Assembly: GCA_022376515.1 (NCBI GenBank)
Contig: WTXI01000044.1
Location: 62,001-126,000 of the forward strand
Origin: Lactifluus volemus
Taxonomy: Eukaryota; Basidiomycota; Agaricomycetes; Russulales; Russulaceae
Length of the DNA stretch: 64,000 nucleotides
Direction: 5' to 3'
The stretch's first letter is position 1, and the number at the start of each line of letters is the position of its first letter. The notes under the pieces are model-generated. The model worked only from the letters and a program-made list of their open reading frames with translations, ran no database searches and was not told the DNA's origin. Below are positions 46,701 through 57,734 of this stretch, piece by piece. The position numbers were made by a program, and so were the translations under genes.

Positions 46701-49700
46701 AAGTCGGTGACGATTGGCAGGGGCATTGGACGGAGGAACGACCCGATATATATCCCGGCTCAAGAGATCAGAACAATTTCAACAAGCCTTACAAAGAGAG
46801 ACAGCGACAGGAAAGAAATGAGAGTCCAGATCAATCAAAGATAAATGGTAGTGACGCAACTTGTATAGCTCCTCGTCGCATCTCCGCGCAGCCCTGTTTA
46901 TACCTTGCTCTGAGTTGATGACCCACTTCCCCGTCCTGCATGCCGAGAAGCTCCCGCTGCAGCCACTGGGTGACAGCCTGCCGTTCTCTTCCTAGGTGAG
47001 AGCGGCAGGCGAAAATCTGGCATTTCGGTCGCCTCTGAGTCATCCTTGTCGTCTGATTCTTCTACTATCTGGTGCCGCGCAGCGGGTCACCTCCGAGTCA
47101 AATGGCGCGCCTCAAGTGGTGTAGGTAGATGTGCAGGAAGTAGCAATCGTGAAGGGCGATGGGCTAACAAATCATGAAATTGAGCTCACAACGGGTGTAT
47201 TGGGCAGAAGGAAGGGGCTGCTGGGAAGAGAAGTGGACCTATCAGTGACGCTCGATCGACTTCACGCATTGCTTCAGTTTATTGACAAAAGCCGCGCGAA
47301 GAAGCGTTCCACCCGTATCTGACAGTGAGTTGGACGAGTTCCTCAGTCGTATATGTTCCGAGTCATCTCTTTCAAGAACGATCTGATTAGAGCCTCGAAT
47401 GGCGTGCCAGCGTGTCACAGGTGTGTTCCCGTTGCTTGCACATATTCTTGACACCAACGGCACAGTGGCAGTCACCTATGCCTCCTGGCTGTGCTGACGG
47501 TGCCATCCAGTGACCTTGCTAACGGAGCCCACAACATAACACAGTAGGTGACGGGGAAAGTTCTGCGTGGAAACACTTTGCGGTCAAAGTAGGTAGGCCT
47601 GGCTAGAGTGCAGATGGCCATGGGATGCCACCGGGCTGCGATAGAACCTAAAGACACTGGCAGCGCAAGGTACCACGATGATCAGCTGGCCGGTCAGGGA
47701 AGTAAAGGGTTTGGGGCGCAGGCTCTTCATGTCCTTCACCGTATCGAAAGAAGCCCCCGCTCGTCGATGGGGTTTACCGCGACGCGGCGAGTAAGTTCAA
47801 GTTAGGTAGCAAAGGCCCGGGTGAGTGAGCCTGAGCGGCCCGGAGGGATGATGCAGCGGCAAGCTCAAGTTCTCGAAACTCGGTAAAGCAATCTCTTCTT
47901 ACACACATCACTTATGAGAGGATGGTTTCTAACATAAGACCTCATCACCCTTCATAGCGTTGTTGCGTCCCGTCGCCTATGATCCGACATGAGGAGACCC
48001 AGCGAACTTCTTTGCCTTGTCAACCATGGACCCTCTTGCGCATCCGAGTCGGCTCACAACCCAAGTGCAAGATTGAGACACCCAGCGCTATTCTTGACGT
48101 ACTTAACAGCCAATACAATACTCAACAATCCATTCGATCTCAGAGCGACAGCGGGACCTCTAAAAAGTGGCTCAATAACACCGTTACTGTTCTGTGTACA
48201 TCTTCTGCCCTTGGCCAGGGGATTGGCATGGTAAATTTCCAGAGGTTGGTGTCTTCTTTCAGGTGGTGCGTTGCGTCATTTCCTTGATCGGTGCAGACAA
48301 GTCTGACCTTCGAACTCCTCAAGACCTACGTTCAAGTGCGACTGACTGAAGCGACGAAGGGCTTGATTGTGGAGATAATGGCTGAGATCCTTGAAATCCC
48401 GGCTATTTCGACAAAAGTGATCAGGCAGGGATGGAGGAGTGCGTTGGTCTCTTGGCGGATTTGTCACTTAATCTTGACTTATTGTTCTCAGAAAAAACGC
48501 TAGGCCATCCTATGTTGCCTACTTATTTTTTTGGATTCTGAGAACGGAAGCAGGACCTTTGTGCTTAACAATAATCTCTCCTCATCCAGCTCTGTGCTCA
48601 ATCCGATCGTTGCTTCAAAATAATTCTTTGCGACTTGTATACTTCATTCGATCGTAGTCAACAGCAGCCTAGTGATGAGCATCCTCTTGAGGCATTGTAA
48701 AAGTGTCGTTTTTACAACGTCTCAAGAGGATGCTTCTTGTCCTAGGAAATTTTACCTTATTGATGCACTTGGCGAATGCCCTAATATTTTTGAAGGCAAT
48801 TAGGGTGCCGCCCTTGCGTCAAAAGGTCTTGGTGTGTGAAGGAACTCATCGAGTTTTGCTTTCCAAATTTGCGTATATGTGTAACAAGTTGCTCCGAGTT
48901 CGATATCAGAGTTTTCTTGAACGATCGGCACATTTCAAGTTGTCTCTGCAGGACCAAGGTGCCCAGAAGCAAGACATCATATCCACTCAATGTACAGAGA
49001 GCCAATGAAGAAATGGAGACAAGAGGTTAATAAGGACTTGACCATCAAAACCCTCTCCGAAAAAGCGGATGGAATGTATGGGTGTCACTCAATGTTGATA
49101 AAATGTTCTCACATTCTTTCTCAGGTTTTGATGGGTTGATGTCAGCTGCCTTTCACGCATTATTGAGTGTCCTCAGCAAACTTCCTCAAGTCCCTGGATG
49201 AAATAAATATTTGAAAGATGCCGCAAAGTGTGGCTTATCGGGATCAAAGAGATGTTCCATACGCGGGATGTCCGTGTCATATCCCCGGACTGAGCATGGT
49301 CGATCCAATCGAGCAGCATATGGAAAGCTGTTCTCGGTATGGTATTCTTTGGTTATACGGCGATAGACACCTGCAATGCTCTAATCGTATGACAGAGATG
49401 AAGTCTTCAATGTGGATACCTTTCTTCCCTATTTCCCACTGGTTATCGGCCAGCAATCAGACGCACCCCCTCCCCCCCTATTTTTGTTTTGTCGCATTTT
49501 GTGGACTTTTCACTGGCACCTTGGCCGCGCACCTCAATTTTCAGCATCTACAAGATGTAAATACCCGTGTGGCTGCATCGACGGGAAAACACCTTCATAT
49601 TGCACAGTTACTTTATGTACATGGTGCGGCTGTGGACGCTGTAGGTGCTCTACATGGGAATCAATACACTGGTGGCTACTCGGCCATGGGTGGGGATGTG

Positions 49701-49757
49701 AATGACCGGGTGGCTGTCCCCATCATGATCGGTTGATGCCAGTGTGAGCGTGAGAAA
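40723..49757. other. 9-kb gene-poor region
   Basis: No open frame here shows a recognisable domain, a splice pattern that extends it, or a good start context. The longest frames (42412–42981 minus, 49218–49736 plus, 44085–44441 plus) are unsupported. The left part (about 40800–42400) is full of homopolymer runs: C10 near 41021, a run of 13 or so G near 41865, T-runs near 41002, 41433 and 41709. There is a strong inverted repeat at 48678–48734. I recognised no transposon protein. It may hold long 5'/3' UTRs, decayed elements or non-coding RNAs. Confidence 0.5.
48678..48734. repeat. 25-bp inverted repeat with 7-nt loop
   Basis: Arm 48678–48702 (AGCATCCTCTTGAG, then GCA, then TTGTAAAA) pairs with 48710–48734 at 23 of 25 positions, leaving a 7-nt loop. 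A transcript would fold into a stable hairpin. No gene is nearby on either side. Confidence 0.85.
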
Positions 49758-49928
49758 ATGCCACGTATTAAACAAGGCGACGTGGCAGCGACTCTTTCTT
49801 CACCTACGGCCACGTACGTCCTGCGCGCCCTCCGCAGTCGCATCCTCTCTACTTTTACCAAGTCACTCTCTCCTCTCTCTTTCCTCATCTACTGCCACGT
49901 ACTTATTCCAAGCCATGGCTATCGTTGA
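49758..49928 (+). CDS. Possible upstream ORF overlapping the bZIP start
   Basis: ATG 49758 opens a 56-codon frame ending at TGA 49926–49928, overlapping the bZIP ATG (49915) in another frame. If it is within the mRNA leader it would reduce translation of the bZIP. Whether transcription starts upstream of 49758 is unknown, so this is a candidate only. Confidence 0.3.
   Translation: MPRIKQGDVAATLSSPTATYVLRALRSRILSTFTKSLSPLSFLIYCHVLIPSHGYR
49760..49900 (+). promoter_or_regulatory. Cluster of four GCCACGT elements (UPRE-like)
   Basis: GCCACGT occurs at 49760–49766, 49809–49815 and 49894–49900, and as its reverse complement ACGTGGC at 49780–49786. The last is within GCGACGTGGC, close to the XBP1/ATF6 site TGACGTGG. 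ACGT-core sites are bound by bZIP dimers, so the cluster before a HAC1/XBP1-type gene suggests autoregulation. Binding is inferred. Confidence 0.55.
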
Positions 49929-51104
49929 CTCTTCTTCCTCCAACAACCTTTCCTCTTCATCATCGCCTTCTCATACTCCAAAGTCTTCCACGTCACCACC
50001 GCCCTCCACGACCGCTACCTCCAAGTCTTCGGCAAAGTCCCGTCCAGCGCCCACATCCAATGAAAATGGTGCCCCACCACGAAAGCGGTCTCGGTCTGAC
50101 ATCTCTCCTGAAGAGCGCAGGGAAGCCCGTGCACACCGCAACCGTATCGCAGCTCAGAATAGCCGTGACAAGCGCAAAGCACAATTTAGTGCCCTCGAGG
50201 CTCGCATCGACGAGCTTGAGGCTGAGAACAGAGCTCTCCGCGCAGGCGTGGCCCCTCCTCTTTCAATGGCTGTTGATAGCGTCGAACACCGTGCAGCAAA
50301 CGCCGCTCGCGAAGCTGAGAACGATGCATTACGCGAGCGTGTGCGCACTCTTGAGACTGCATGGGAGGCAATTGTTCGCACCCTCCAGACTCACAGCGCC
50401 ACTGCGGGCCTCCTACCAGTTTTGCCCCAGGGATCAACTAGTGCACCATCGCCATCCTCGGAACCTTCAGCATCAGCACCGTCACCGTCACCGTCACCTT
50501 CTACAACGACGTTCCCAGTCTTTGTACCACCTACCCCCGTCTTTTCACTCGACGACGCCGTTTTCCCCCTCTCCCCAGCACCGAGCAATGCCAGCATTTC
50601 ATCTAACACATCAAGCCCTGACTTCTTCAATCTCACGCATGAACCCACTTGCCACTCAGCACGGGTGGTGAGCGCCCCCTCTTCGGTGGCGCCCCTGCAG
50701 CGGGTGGATCCATGCAAACAGACGAAGATGTTAGTGCGCTCCTTGGTGCCGGCGCGGGCGAGACTATTGACGAAGCGGCCATGGACGATCTCTTCCGCGA
50801 GATTCTGGCGGCGCCCCCCACGCCGGCCTCCGCATCGCCGTCACTGACGGGCGGCGAGATAGAGGTACCGGATCAGGATCAGGACTCAGCCGTCGTAGGT
50901 GCTGATGTGGATATGGATATGGGGAAGGTGTTAGAGAGGGAGATACAAAGACTTTTCGACCTGGTACCTGCGGCCAGCTCTGCGCTCGGGCTCACTCTGG
51001 ACAGCGTACCGCCTCTAGCCATTGAAGAGAGCGGCAATGTTGCGCTTGAGCTGGACCTCGGCGCGTGGGAGGCATCAATAGGCCTCACACAGCCAGTTTT
51101 ATAA
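49915..51104 (+). CDS. hac1: HAC1/XBP1-type bZIP transcription factor (Hxl1/Cib1-like)
   Basis: ATG 49915 sits in a strong context (AAGCCATGG). After a Ser/Pro-rich N-terminus with PPRKRSRSD comes the basic region RREARAHRNRIAAQNSRDKR, whose NRIAAQNSRD core is the hallmark of Hac1/XBP1-class factors, then a leucine zipper (ALEARIDELEAENRALRAGV). These factors drive the unfolded protein response in the nucleus. The first frame runs to 50847 with an out-of-frame Arg/Pro tail (FWRRPPRRPPHRRH). Removing 38 nt (50660–50697) between two hairpin loops joins it to an acidic frame (SMQTDEDVSALLGAG… MDDLFREIL… RLFDLV) ending at 51102–51104, giving 383 residues (745 + 407 nt, divisible by three). This mirrors Ire1 splicing in Hac1 relatives. 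The unspliced product would have 310 residues. AATAAA at 51132 may be the polyadenylation signal. Confidence 0.85.
50651..50707 (+). promoter_or_regulatory. Predicted Ire1-type splice hairpins and 38-nt unconventional intron
   Basis: 5' site: loop CAGCACG (50657–50663) closed by a six-pair stem 50651–50656/50664–50669 with two wobble pairs; cut after G50659. 3' site: loop CTGCAGC (50695–50701) closed by 50690–50694/50702–50706 with one wobble; cut after G50697. The 3' loop fits the CNG|CNGN consensus exactly; the 5' loop has C at the sixth place. GT–AG choices in this stretch (36 or 33 nt, both ending at GCAG 50700) are too short and keep the wrong frame. Confidence 0.65.
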
Positions 51105-52761
51105 ACTCTCAATTCGAATCCGGGTTCTCCAAATAAAAGACTGTATATTCCTTTCGCGCTTTCCATTCTATTCTCTTTCATCTCTCATCTAGTACCCTAT
51201 CGTCTTGGCTTATTTACATTACTCCGGCGCCATTCTCCTCATGTCTCTATATCTTCTCAGTCATCCCGCATCGTTTTCTAGGTTTTATGGCTCATTACAC
51301 GGTATTCACACAATACGGTTCTCCTTTTACTCCCCTTTATCCTTTTCGTTCCCTTCCACCTTCTCTACTCTTCTCGTCTACATCGAAGGCGCTTACGCGT
51401 AACAAAGGGGCGCTCGTGCGCGCGCGGACATCGACTAACTGCTGATCCTGCTGTTCCCGCTGTGCCACGCGATTCTCCCCTACGGGGTTGAGAAACGTGT
51501 GCGTTGCGGTGGTGAGCGCGGGCCGATGTGGTGTGTCGCTTGGGCGTGTGTTGTGCTGGTGTTTTTCTTGTGCCGTGTCCGTCTACGTGTGTCGCCGAGA
51601 TGGGGCTCTTCATATGGTGGTGGAGGACGATTGATGGATAAGGTGGACACTAGTTTTGTATGTACGTGTGAAGACGTTCCATAATACTACAGAATGACTT
51701 TGCGGATGAACTTGGATGGACGCTCGGTGTGAATCGGGACTCGGAGTCGGGAGCACGGGAAATTCGCGGGCTAATAACGTCACAAGTGGTGAGCCGAGAC
51801 TCAGATGCCTTCTGCAATAAAGATGATTATGATAAACACCTTTTGGAGGGCTGCATCGTTTCAACCTCTGGGCTCTTGCCTCTTGGGCTACTGTACGTTT
51901 TGCGGTTTGATCAGAAAGCGCCAAGGTGACCCATGTCGCACTTCGTCGAAGTTGACTATGTTATTGTCAATGTGCGCACGATCTGACTTATTCATTTGCT
52001 ACTGAAATAGACATCGCGCACTGGCAGGATCGTGCACCTCTGGAACGAAGTGGCTAGTAGTACTAGTGGTGCAATTCCGGAATAGGAGGACGCAAGTCGA
52101 CACGGCAGAAGAGTCGCCACTTCCTCGAGTTGTTCAATAGCCTAATTGAACCTGAAGCCCGGCATCACGGTTAATAAGTAGTCTATTAGGCATGTCCGAG
52201 TCAGCTCAACACAACCAGTTTTCCACTTAGGCTGAACGAAAAGCTTGCAAGAGCGTCACGATCGTTGGGGACCACCGTGACCGCCAAATACAAATACTGC
52301 CTGCCTTGAATGCCTTTCAGTTCGGATTTAAAACACCAGTAAGACATACAGCATCTCGCTAACTTGAACTCGATACCTGAAGGTAGAAGCTTCTGTTAGC
52401 CCTCTTTCCGTGTATCCAGTACACCCGGAACGTACTAGTAGGCGTTACGTGGCGACTTGTTATATCTCTGAGTTGATCGTATTAGTGACAGACTTGGCTC
52501 TTCAAGCTTCAAGTTTGGGACTGAGTCACGGCCGGAGCTCAGAACTCTTAGGCTCTTCTGCTGCCGGTCGGCCTGACTTTCAAGACAAAGCAAAGTACCG
52601 CTTTGTGAGTGTTGCATGACGTTGACTGCAGACATGAGCGTGTCACGGCGTAAACACCCGCCCAAATCTAGATATTAGGATGGGCCTCATGGCGTCCGCC
52701 GACACTCTCAGGCTGAGCCCTTCTACAATCCCTCTTCAAATTGTACACACTGCACGGCAAT
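51105..52761. other. Intergenic, no convincing gene
   Basis: About 1.65 kb, including the bZIP 3' UTR (AATAAA at 51132–51137) and the upstream region of the membrane protein gene. Open frames near 51365–51924 and 52410–52665 lack domains and good starts. Confidence 0.5.
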
Positions 52762-54215
52762 ATGCCTGACATTGAACTTGAAACCACCCATGTTCAAGAT
52801 GGACAACCCACTCTCGTCTCCTCTACAACTCAGGAAGAAGCGCATCAACCTAGGAACTGGCGGCGTTGGGCTCCGTGTCTGCCAATCGAGTTCAAGTTCA
52901 GGGTGACAACACATTTCTTGTTCACCACGGTCCTAAGCGTGATCCTTGGCATTGTGAAGACAGAATCCTCTCATCATTCGGAGGGAGCACTTGATTGGGT
53001 GGTAGTATTTCTACCTTTTATGTAAGCCCTCATCAGCGATGGAAGGCTGCTAAGCTGATGGTAGCATGGTCATGGTACACAGATATGGCTTGCTTACGGA
53101 GCTCAGGAGACAATACCCTGAAATATGGCAGTGGTTCTTTGAGAGTGACTGCCTTTCTCCTATTCTGACATTTGTGCATCATCCGTTTGGTCATTTGGGT
53201 GAGATAACAATTAATTGTAGTAGTAATCAATGAGATGCTAACTGCATAGTCCACAGTGTTGTTTACAGTAATTGTGACATTCTTGGCGTCTTTCCCTCTC
53301 ATGAAATTGGATTACGCCAGGAGAGAACCGTCACGGGCAGAAAACTGGGTATCTCAGGCTGACTCACGATTTCATGATACCCACGTTACCCGGGCCCTAT
53401 TCAAAACATCATTGGCAAGCTTCATGACCATAATAATCTTACTTTGGTTTTATGTCTTCCTATGGGTCATAGCAACCATAGCACACAGAAGGCTAAACCA
53501 TCTAGATCATAATTTAAATCATGACAGTGAGTCTTATATTAGTAACAGTATATCAGCCAAGCAAGTCCATGACATTCCATTGTTTAAACAGGGGTCAAGG
53601 GCAAACTTGAAGCTATGGGCCATCTCACACTATACATGTGGGAACTTCTGAAAGAAAACGGTTCTCTCCCGATACGGCTGCTATCACTGTGCTGGGCTAC
53701 ATCCACAACCATCGTTGTTTTCATGCTCAACCGTGACTCTCAACTTGGAGAGCATGAATCCGGTGTAAGATTTGTCTACAGTGATACCCCACAACCTCAT
53801 TACTACACTGTTATCCAACAACGCTATGCAGTACTTGTCCTCCGTGATATCCTTCCTCGCCTTCACCTCCAATCCTCTCTCAACTTGATAGGTATCTGTT
53901 CGATATTTTGTAACAAGTATACAATTTCTAAAAGTGAGTGCTGTGGCATTTATTATTATTAAAAACGAATGAAGTGCTGACCTTGTATGGTGTCTAGGAA
54001 CTTCCACTTGCCTTATGTTCTTATGTATGGTGCCAGGATTTGCGGTGTCATTATATTTTGGTGAACTGGTGGGAGCGAAGTTTGTAAGTGCAATGATATG
54101 GTGTCGCTTTATTATGGTTCTCTCAACGTGTGGATCCCTGGCTGCCCTTCTAATCAAGTGGCGAGACTATAAAGTTACTCTACTCAAGGTGTGGGATTGG
54201 GTCCTTCGTAAATAA
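52762..54215 (+). CDS. Multipass membrane protein of unknown function
   Basis: Five exons can be joined in phase: 52762–53021; then IYGLLTELRRQYPEIWQWF from about 53083; VLFTVIVTFLASFPLMKLD from 53259; VKGKLEAMGHLTLYMWEL from about 53591; and a last exon from about 54000 to the TAA at 54213–54215. Each intron has GT–AG borders. About six to seven hydrophobic segments are visible (TTHFLFTTVLSVILGIV, MTIIILLWFYVFLWVIATIA, LLSLCWATSTTIVVFML, CLMFLCMVPGFAVSLYF, FIMVLSTCGSLAALLI), with a charged loop of about 90 residues before the last pair. The N-terminus (MPDIELETTHVQDG) is cytosolic-looking with no signal peptide. I do not recognise the family. The last intron (about 106 nt) is long for this window. 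Confidence 0.65.
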
Positions 54216-54896
54216 TGTGATTCTACATACATGTGTAACCTTGTGCTTGGTACGGTGATACGCAACGAGCAGTGATTTTCCATGTGCAACTCTCCTGGCT
54301 ATAGCCTACATCGATATTAAAGGGGTGTTCCAGACCGGAGCCCATACCATATAGTCAACGTCGAAGAACTGGCAACTCGAACCAAGGTGTAGAATCTAGG
54401 AAATTACTCGCAAAGCTAGCAAAGACCAAAAAGCTCATGGTGATCCAAGATCGGCGTGAATCGAGTTACACAAATGACGTGCAACAACTCGACCGACATT
54501 CATGTGCTATCTCCTCAGGCTCCTCGCACCGTCGCACGCAACTGGATCTGCAGGTTATAACGACCTAGTGTGTCATGGCCGAACACAGGAATCCGGGCCA
54601 TATCTGGTGTTCATCAGTCACCGTTGCAATAGTTTAAGTCATATATCCAACACCAATGGACAACTCGAATTCCAGTCCGTGTGGAAGGATTCCCGCGACC
54701 AGAGCACTAGCGCTGACTCGGAGCGCTCAGCAACCTGATGCACCAGCGCGCACTTGAGCACCTGGAACTGGTATATTTGCCAGAGACTTTTACAACGCGT
54801 TTTATCATTCTTTGTCGATGTGACGAATTGAAAGCAGTACGACGGACAGATTTTCCCATCTCTGGGCAGAGTACGTTAAAAAAAGGGGGGAGGACA
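54216..54896. other. Intergenic between convergent genes
   Basis: About 680 bases between the stop codons of the membrane protein and CHZ1 genes. Nothing recognised. Confidence 0.5.
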
Positions 54897-55422
54897 CTAG
54901 TGCATTTCGTCGTCCTCATCGTCGTCGCCACTCAACCCGGCTTTATCGAACGCCTCTTTAGATGAATAGTCAACCCGCACCCCACGTGTGCGGCGCGGGA
55001 GGATTGCAGTAGGGTTAATACGCTGAGGGGGAGAGAGCGGTCACGATCAGCAAAAGAGCGAGGGGGAAGAATCGGGTAAACACTAAATGAGTCTTACCTC
55101 GCCGTCATTTTCCTCTTCCTCGTCGTCGTCATCTTCTTCCATCGCATCTTCATCGTATTCATCTTCATCGTCATCCTCGTCGTCGTCTTCGTCGTCATTG
55201 TCATCTTCTTCATCTTCAACGCGGCGAGTTACGCCCTTTCCCTTTCCCTTCTCTTTACCGGGAGATTCAGGTTTGGTCGGGCTCTTCGAACGCCGCTTCG
55301 GACTCGCTTTGCCTCTGTTATTATGGAATGTGAATTTGTGGGCCCACGCGCTATCGCGAAGAGAAAAATGAGTCGATGACTTACGCAGAGGACGTGGACT
55401 TTTGTGCTGCAGACGAAGACAT
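54897..55422 (-). CDS. CHZ1: CHZ-domain histone H2A.Z–H2B chaperone
   Basis: Three exons: 55385–55422, 55098–55314, 54897–55022; 126 residues. A short N-terminus (MSSSAAQKSTSS) is followed by a basic stretch (RGKASPKRRSKSPTKPESPG), a long Asp/Glu run of about 45 residues, and the CHZ motif INPTAILPRRTRGVRVDYSS. In yeast, Chz1 binds H2A.Z–H2B dimers through this motif and its flanking acidic regions, delivering them to the SWR1 remodeller in the nucleus. Length and order (basic, acidic, CHZ, acidic tail GDDDEDDEMH) match the family. The acidic codons are GAC/GAT/GAA repeats, which also leave a Ser-rich frame open on the opposite strand; that frame is not a gene. Confidence 0.85.
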
Positions 55423-57734
55423 TTTTTTTTAAGTTATAGAACTTTTTGGTGGCGGTTTTGAACCGTTGGGATGGAGTGGATTGAAAAGACAGATGGACGC
55501 GTACGCGACTTGTTGGTGTCAAAGGCACACTTGTTGCGATGATGATAATAGGCGCGTTTGGTCAGACGTTCACACGGCATCGGTGGCGGTTCAAGTTCAT
55601 CGACGTTCGTTCATCGACAATTCATCAGTGAATCTACTGTATTGCGTTGCCGAAATTGTGAAGCGTTCTCTTCGTTGGAGACTACCTGTTGTGGGTAATG
55701 GAACAACTCGGCGTACACACGTCCTCTTGATTCACTTTGAACTATCACTGGCACGGCGACGACAATGCCCGCCCACCTTTCTCAATTATCTCCCTCTGGA
55801 GCTCATCTAGGCAGGTTTGTGAACCACTATCGTGTTGTGCCCGTATTCCGAAGGCTGGGCCTGCAGAGCGTCTTTCGGCGGTACTGTACACTCAGCACGC
55901 CGCAATCCCCCTAGAGGGTCGGACTTTCGCCAATCAACAGTACAATATGTTCGCTGTGCTCATCGACGCCTCACTGTCACTGATTCTTAAGCACCTCCAC
56001 CACTAATTTTTATCTTCTATAGAGCCCCTTGCAGCCTTGCTTGAGTGAGTGTACGCGCTGTAGCAGCAGAACTTTGATGATGACGATGGTTGGCAACGCC
56101 CCATCATCATGACGCTGAACTATCCAAAACGACCCGAAAGCAGTTCGGCTTGAAAGATCAGAGTATCACACCCTTACATGTGATGGTTACAGTGATATTC
56201 TCGTCGCATAAAACATTTCTATCATAAATATTGGTAGACGGGCTCACCACATCACCGACGCTGAAACGAATCATTACCCTATGGGGGTCGGGCGCAGGGC
56301 TCGTTGTTATCCTAGTCTCCATCTCAAAGCTCCTCGGCTCGTGGAGATACTGCTGCTCTTGCTGTCATACCGTCTCATGCCAATCATGGCTGACGAAGCG
56401 TCACGGTGACTCTTCTGGTTCAAGTTTGGATCGCGTTCTGAATAGGGCAGGTCAAACACGACTTAAACGACAGCCGCTTACCACACCCTGTCTGCCATCT
56501 TTCTGCATTTGTTACTATCCCCTCCTGCGTCCGGACCGACCCTGGGACCTGGTTGTTGTGACTCTGCGCCGACGGCTTTCTCTTTTTCTGTGCAGAGACA
56601 AGCTAGGCGAATGTACCCTAGGACTCGGGTTGTTCACCTGGGCCAGTGTAACTGATAAATTCACGGAAATCGCTCGCCGGCCTTATCTTGAATGAGGTTG
56701 TTTATCCTCATAAAGACTTATGTAGCTGATGCAACGCGCTCACAAGGAGTGCAATGTGGAGCAACACCCAGACGCAAGTCACTCCTATGCTCGCCGGCAT
56801 CCTGACAGCACCGATGATGCTTCGAGCGCTACCCCAAAATATATGTTGAGAGTCCCCGGTGGTGGCATATGTAATAAAGAGACGGAAATAGAAGCTTGGA
56901 AGGGCGCCAAAAAGAGCCGGAGGGAGGTCGATTGGCAAGACAATAGCCCAATACACAGGGCAACAGACCGAGGGAAGACGGTTTGGACCCACAGTTGTTT
57001 GCGTGAGAAGAAAAAGAAACATGGCGGCGCGTCATGTCGTAACGTAGTGGTAGACACGGTATCCTCAGGGCTGATTTCCGAGACGAGGACTCAAGGGATA
57101 GAGCTACCCAGCGCTGGATTGACAAGCAGGAACTTGAAGGAGGCCGGAATTGATATACAGTAGAACCCTGTGAATTGTGTATGAGTGCACCATATGGCCA
57201 CATGATCGATCGCGCCCACAGTGTGCGACCGTAACCCAAAAAGAGTCCTTGTAACTTACTCCATCCTGTCCCTTTAATGGGGACCCTACCACATGTTGGT
57301 CCGCGGAATTAAGAAAAGAATCACGTGTGATGCACCCTTTTAAGATTTTGGATTTGATTTTATGGCGCCACCAACCAAGTTAAGCTAATAATAGAGCAGC
57401 GCCAAGTGAGGTAACGGCAAAAAGCACTGGTTCGGCATCATAGGACATCGCCTCTGGTCGTCTATGCTTTCACCTGCCTGGATCCGGTTGACCGCACAAC
57501 TATCCGTTTATAGAAATTAGTGAAACGCCGAACTGGTTCTCACTCGCGTCTTTGATCCTAATGGCACTATCAGTGTGTGTCGCATGTACTAGTCCGGTAC
57601 TTTCTGGTTGAAATGAGATAACGTTACTTTTCGCATATGGTAAGCCAAGTACTACGATGGATGCACGGGCGCTGATCAAATTCGGTTAAAAGGGATGGGT
57701 TTAGAACTCTTCTCACACCCCACTTCTTTTCAAC
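55423..57734. other. Intergenic, no convincing gene
   Basis: About 2.3 kb. Open frames at 56231–56695 (no ATG at its start) and 56729–57163 have no domain or splice logic. The last 100 bases are the upstream region of the first PLAC8 gene. Confidence 0.5.
57667..57677 (+). promoter_or_regulatory. Shared upstream motif GGGCGCTGATC, PLAC8 gene 1
   Basis: GGGCGCTGATC followed by AAATTC lies 57 bases before ATG 57735. Related sequence occurs before PLAC8 genes 2 and 3. It could be a conserved regulatory site or simply shared ancestry of the duplicated flanks. Confidence 0.4.

Noticed and set aside
46278..46850. Minus-strand frames that might be exons of one gene
   Set aside because: Frames of 60–110 codons can be joined in more than one way, and none matches a family I know.
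49218..49736. 172-codon plus-strand frame upstream of the bZIP gene
   Set aside because: Has an ATG but no recognisable domain or hydrophobic pattern, and lies in the bZIP upstream region; not enough to call a gene.
50664..50700. Conventional GT–AG intron (GTGGTG or GTGAGC to GCAG) in the bZIP gene
   Set aside because: Lengths of 36 and 33 nt are below the usual minimum here and are multiples of three, so they would not reach the acidic C-terminal frame.
55087..55371. Ser-rich plus-strand open frame
   Set aside because: It is the complement of the Asp/Glu-coding repeat of CHZ1.
56231..56695. 154-codon plus-strand frame with a hydrophobic start
   Set aside because: It begins at TTG, has no internal ATG near the start, and shows no domain.
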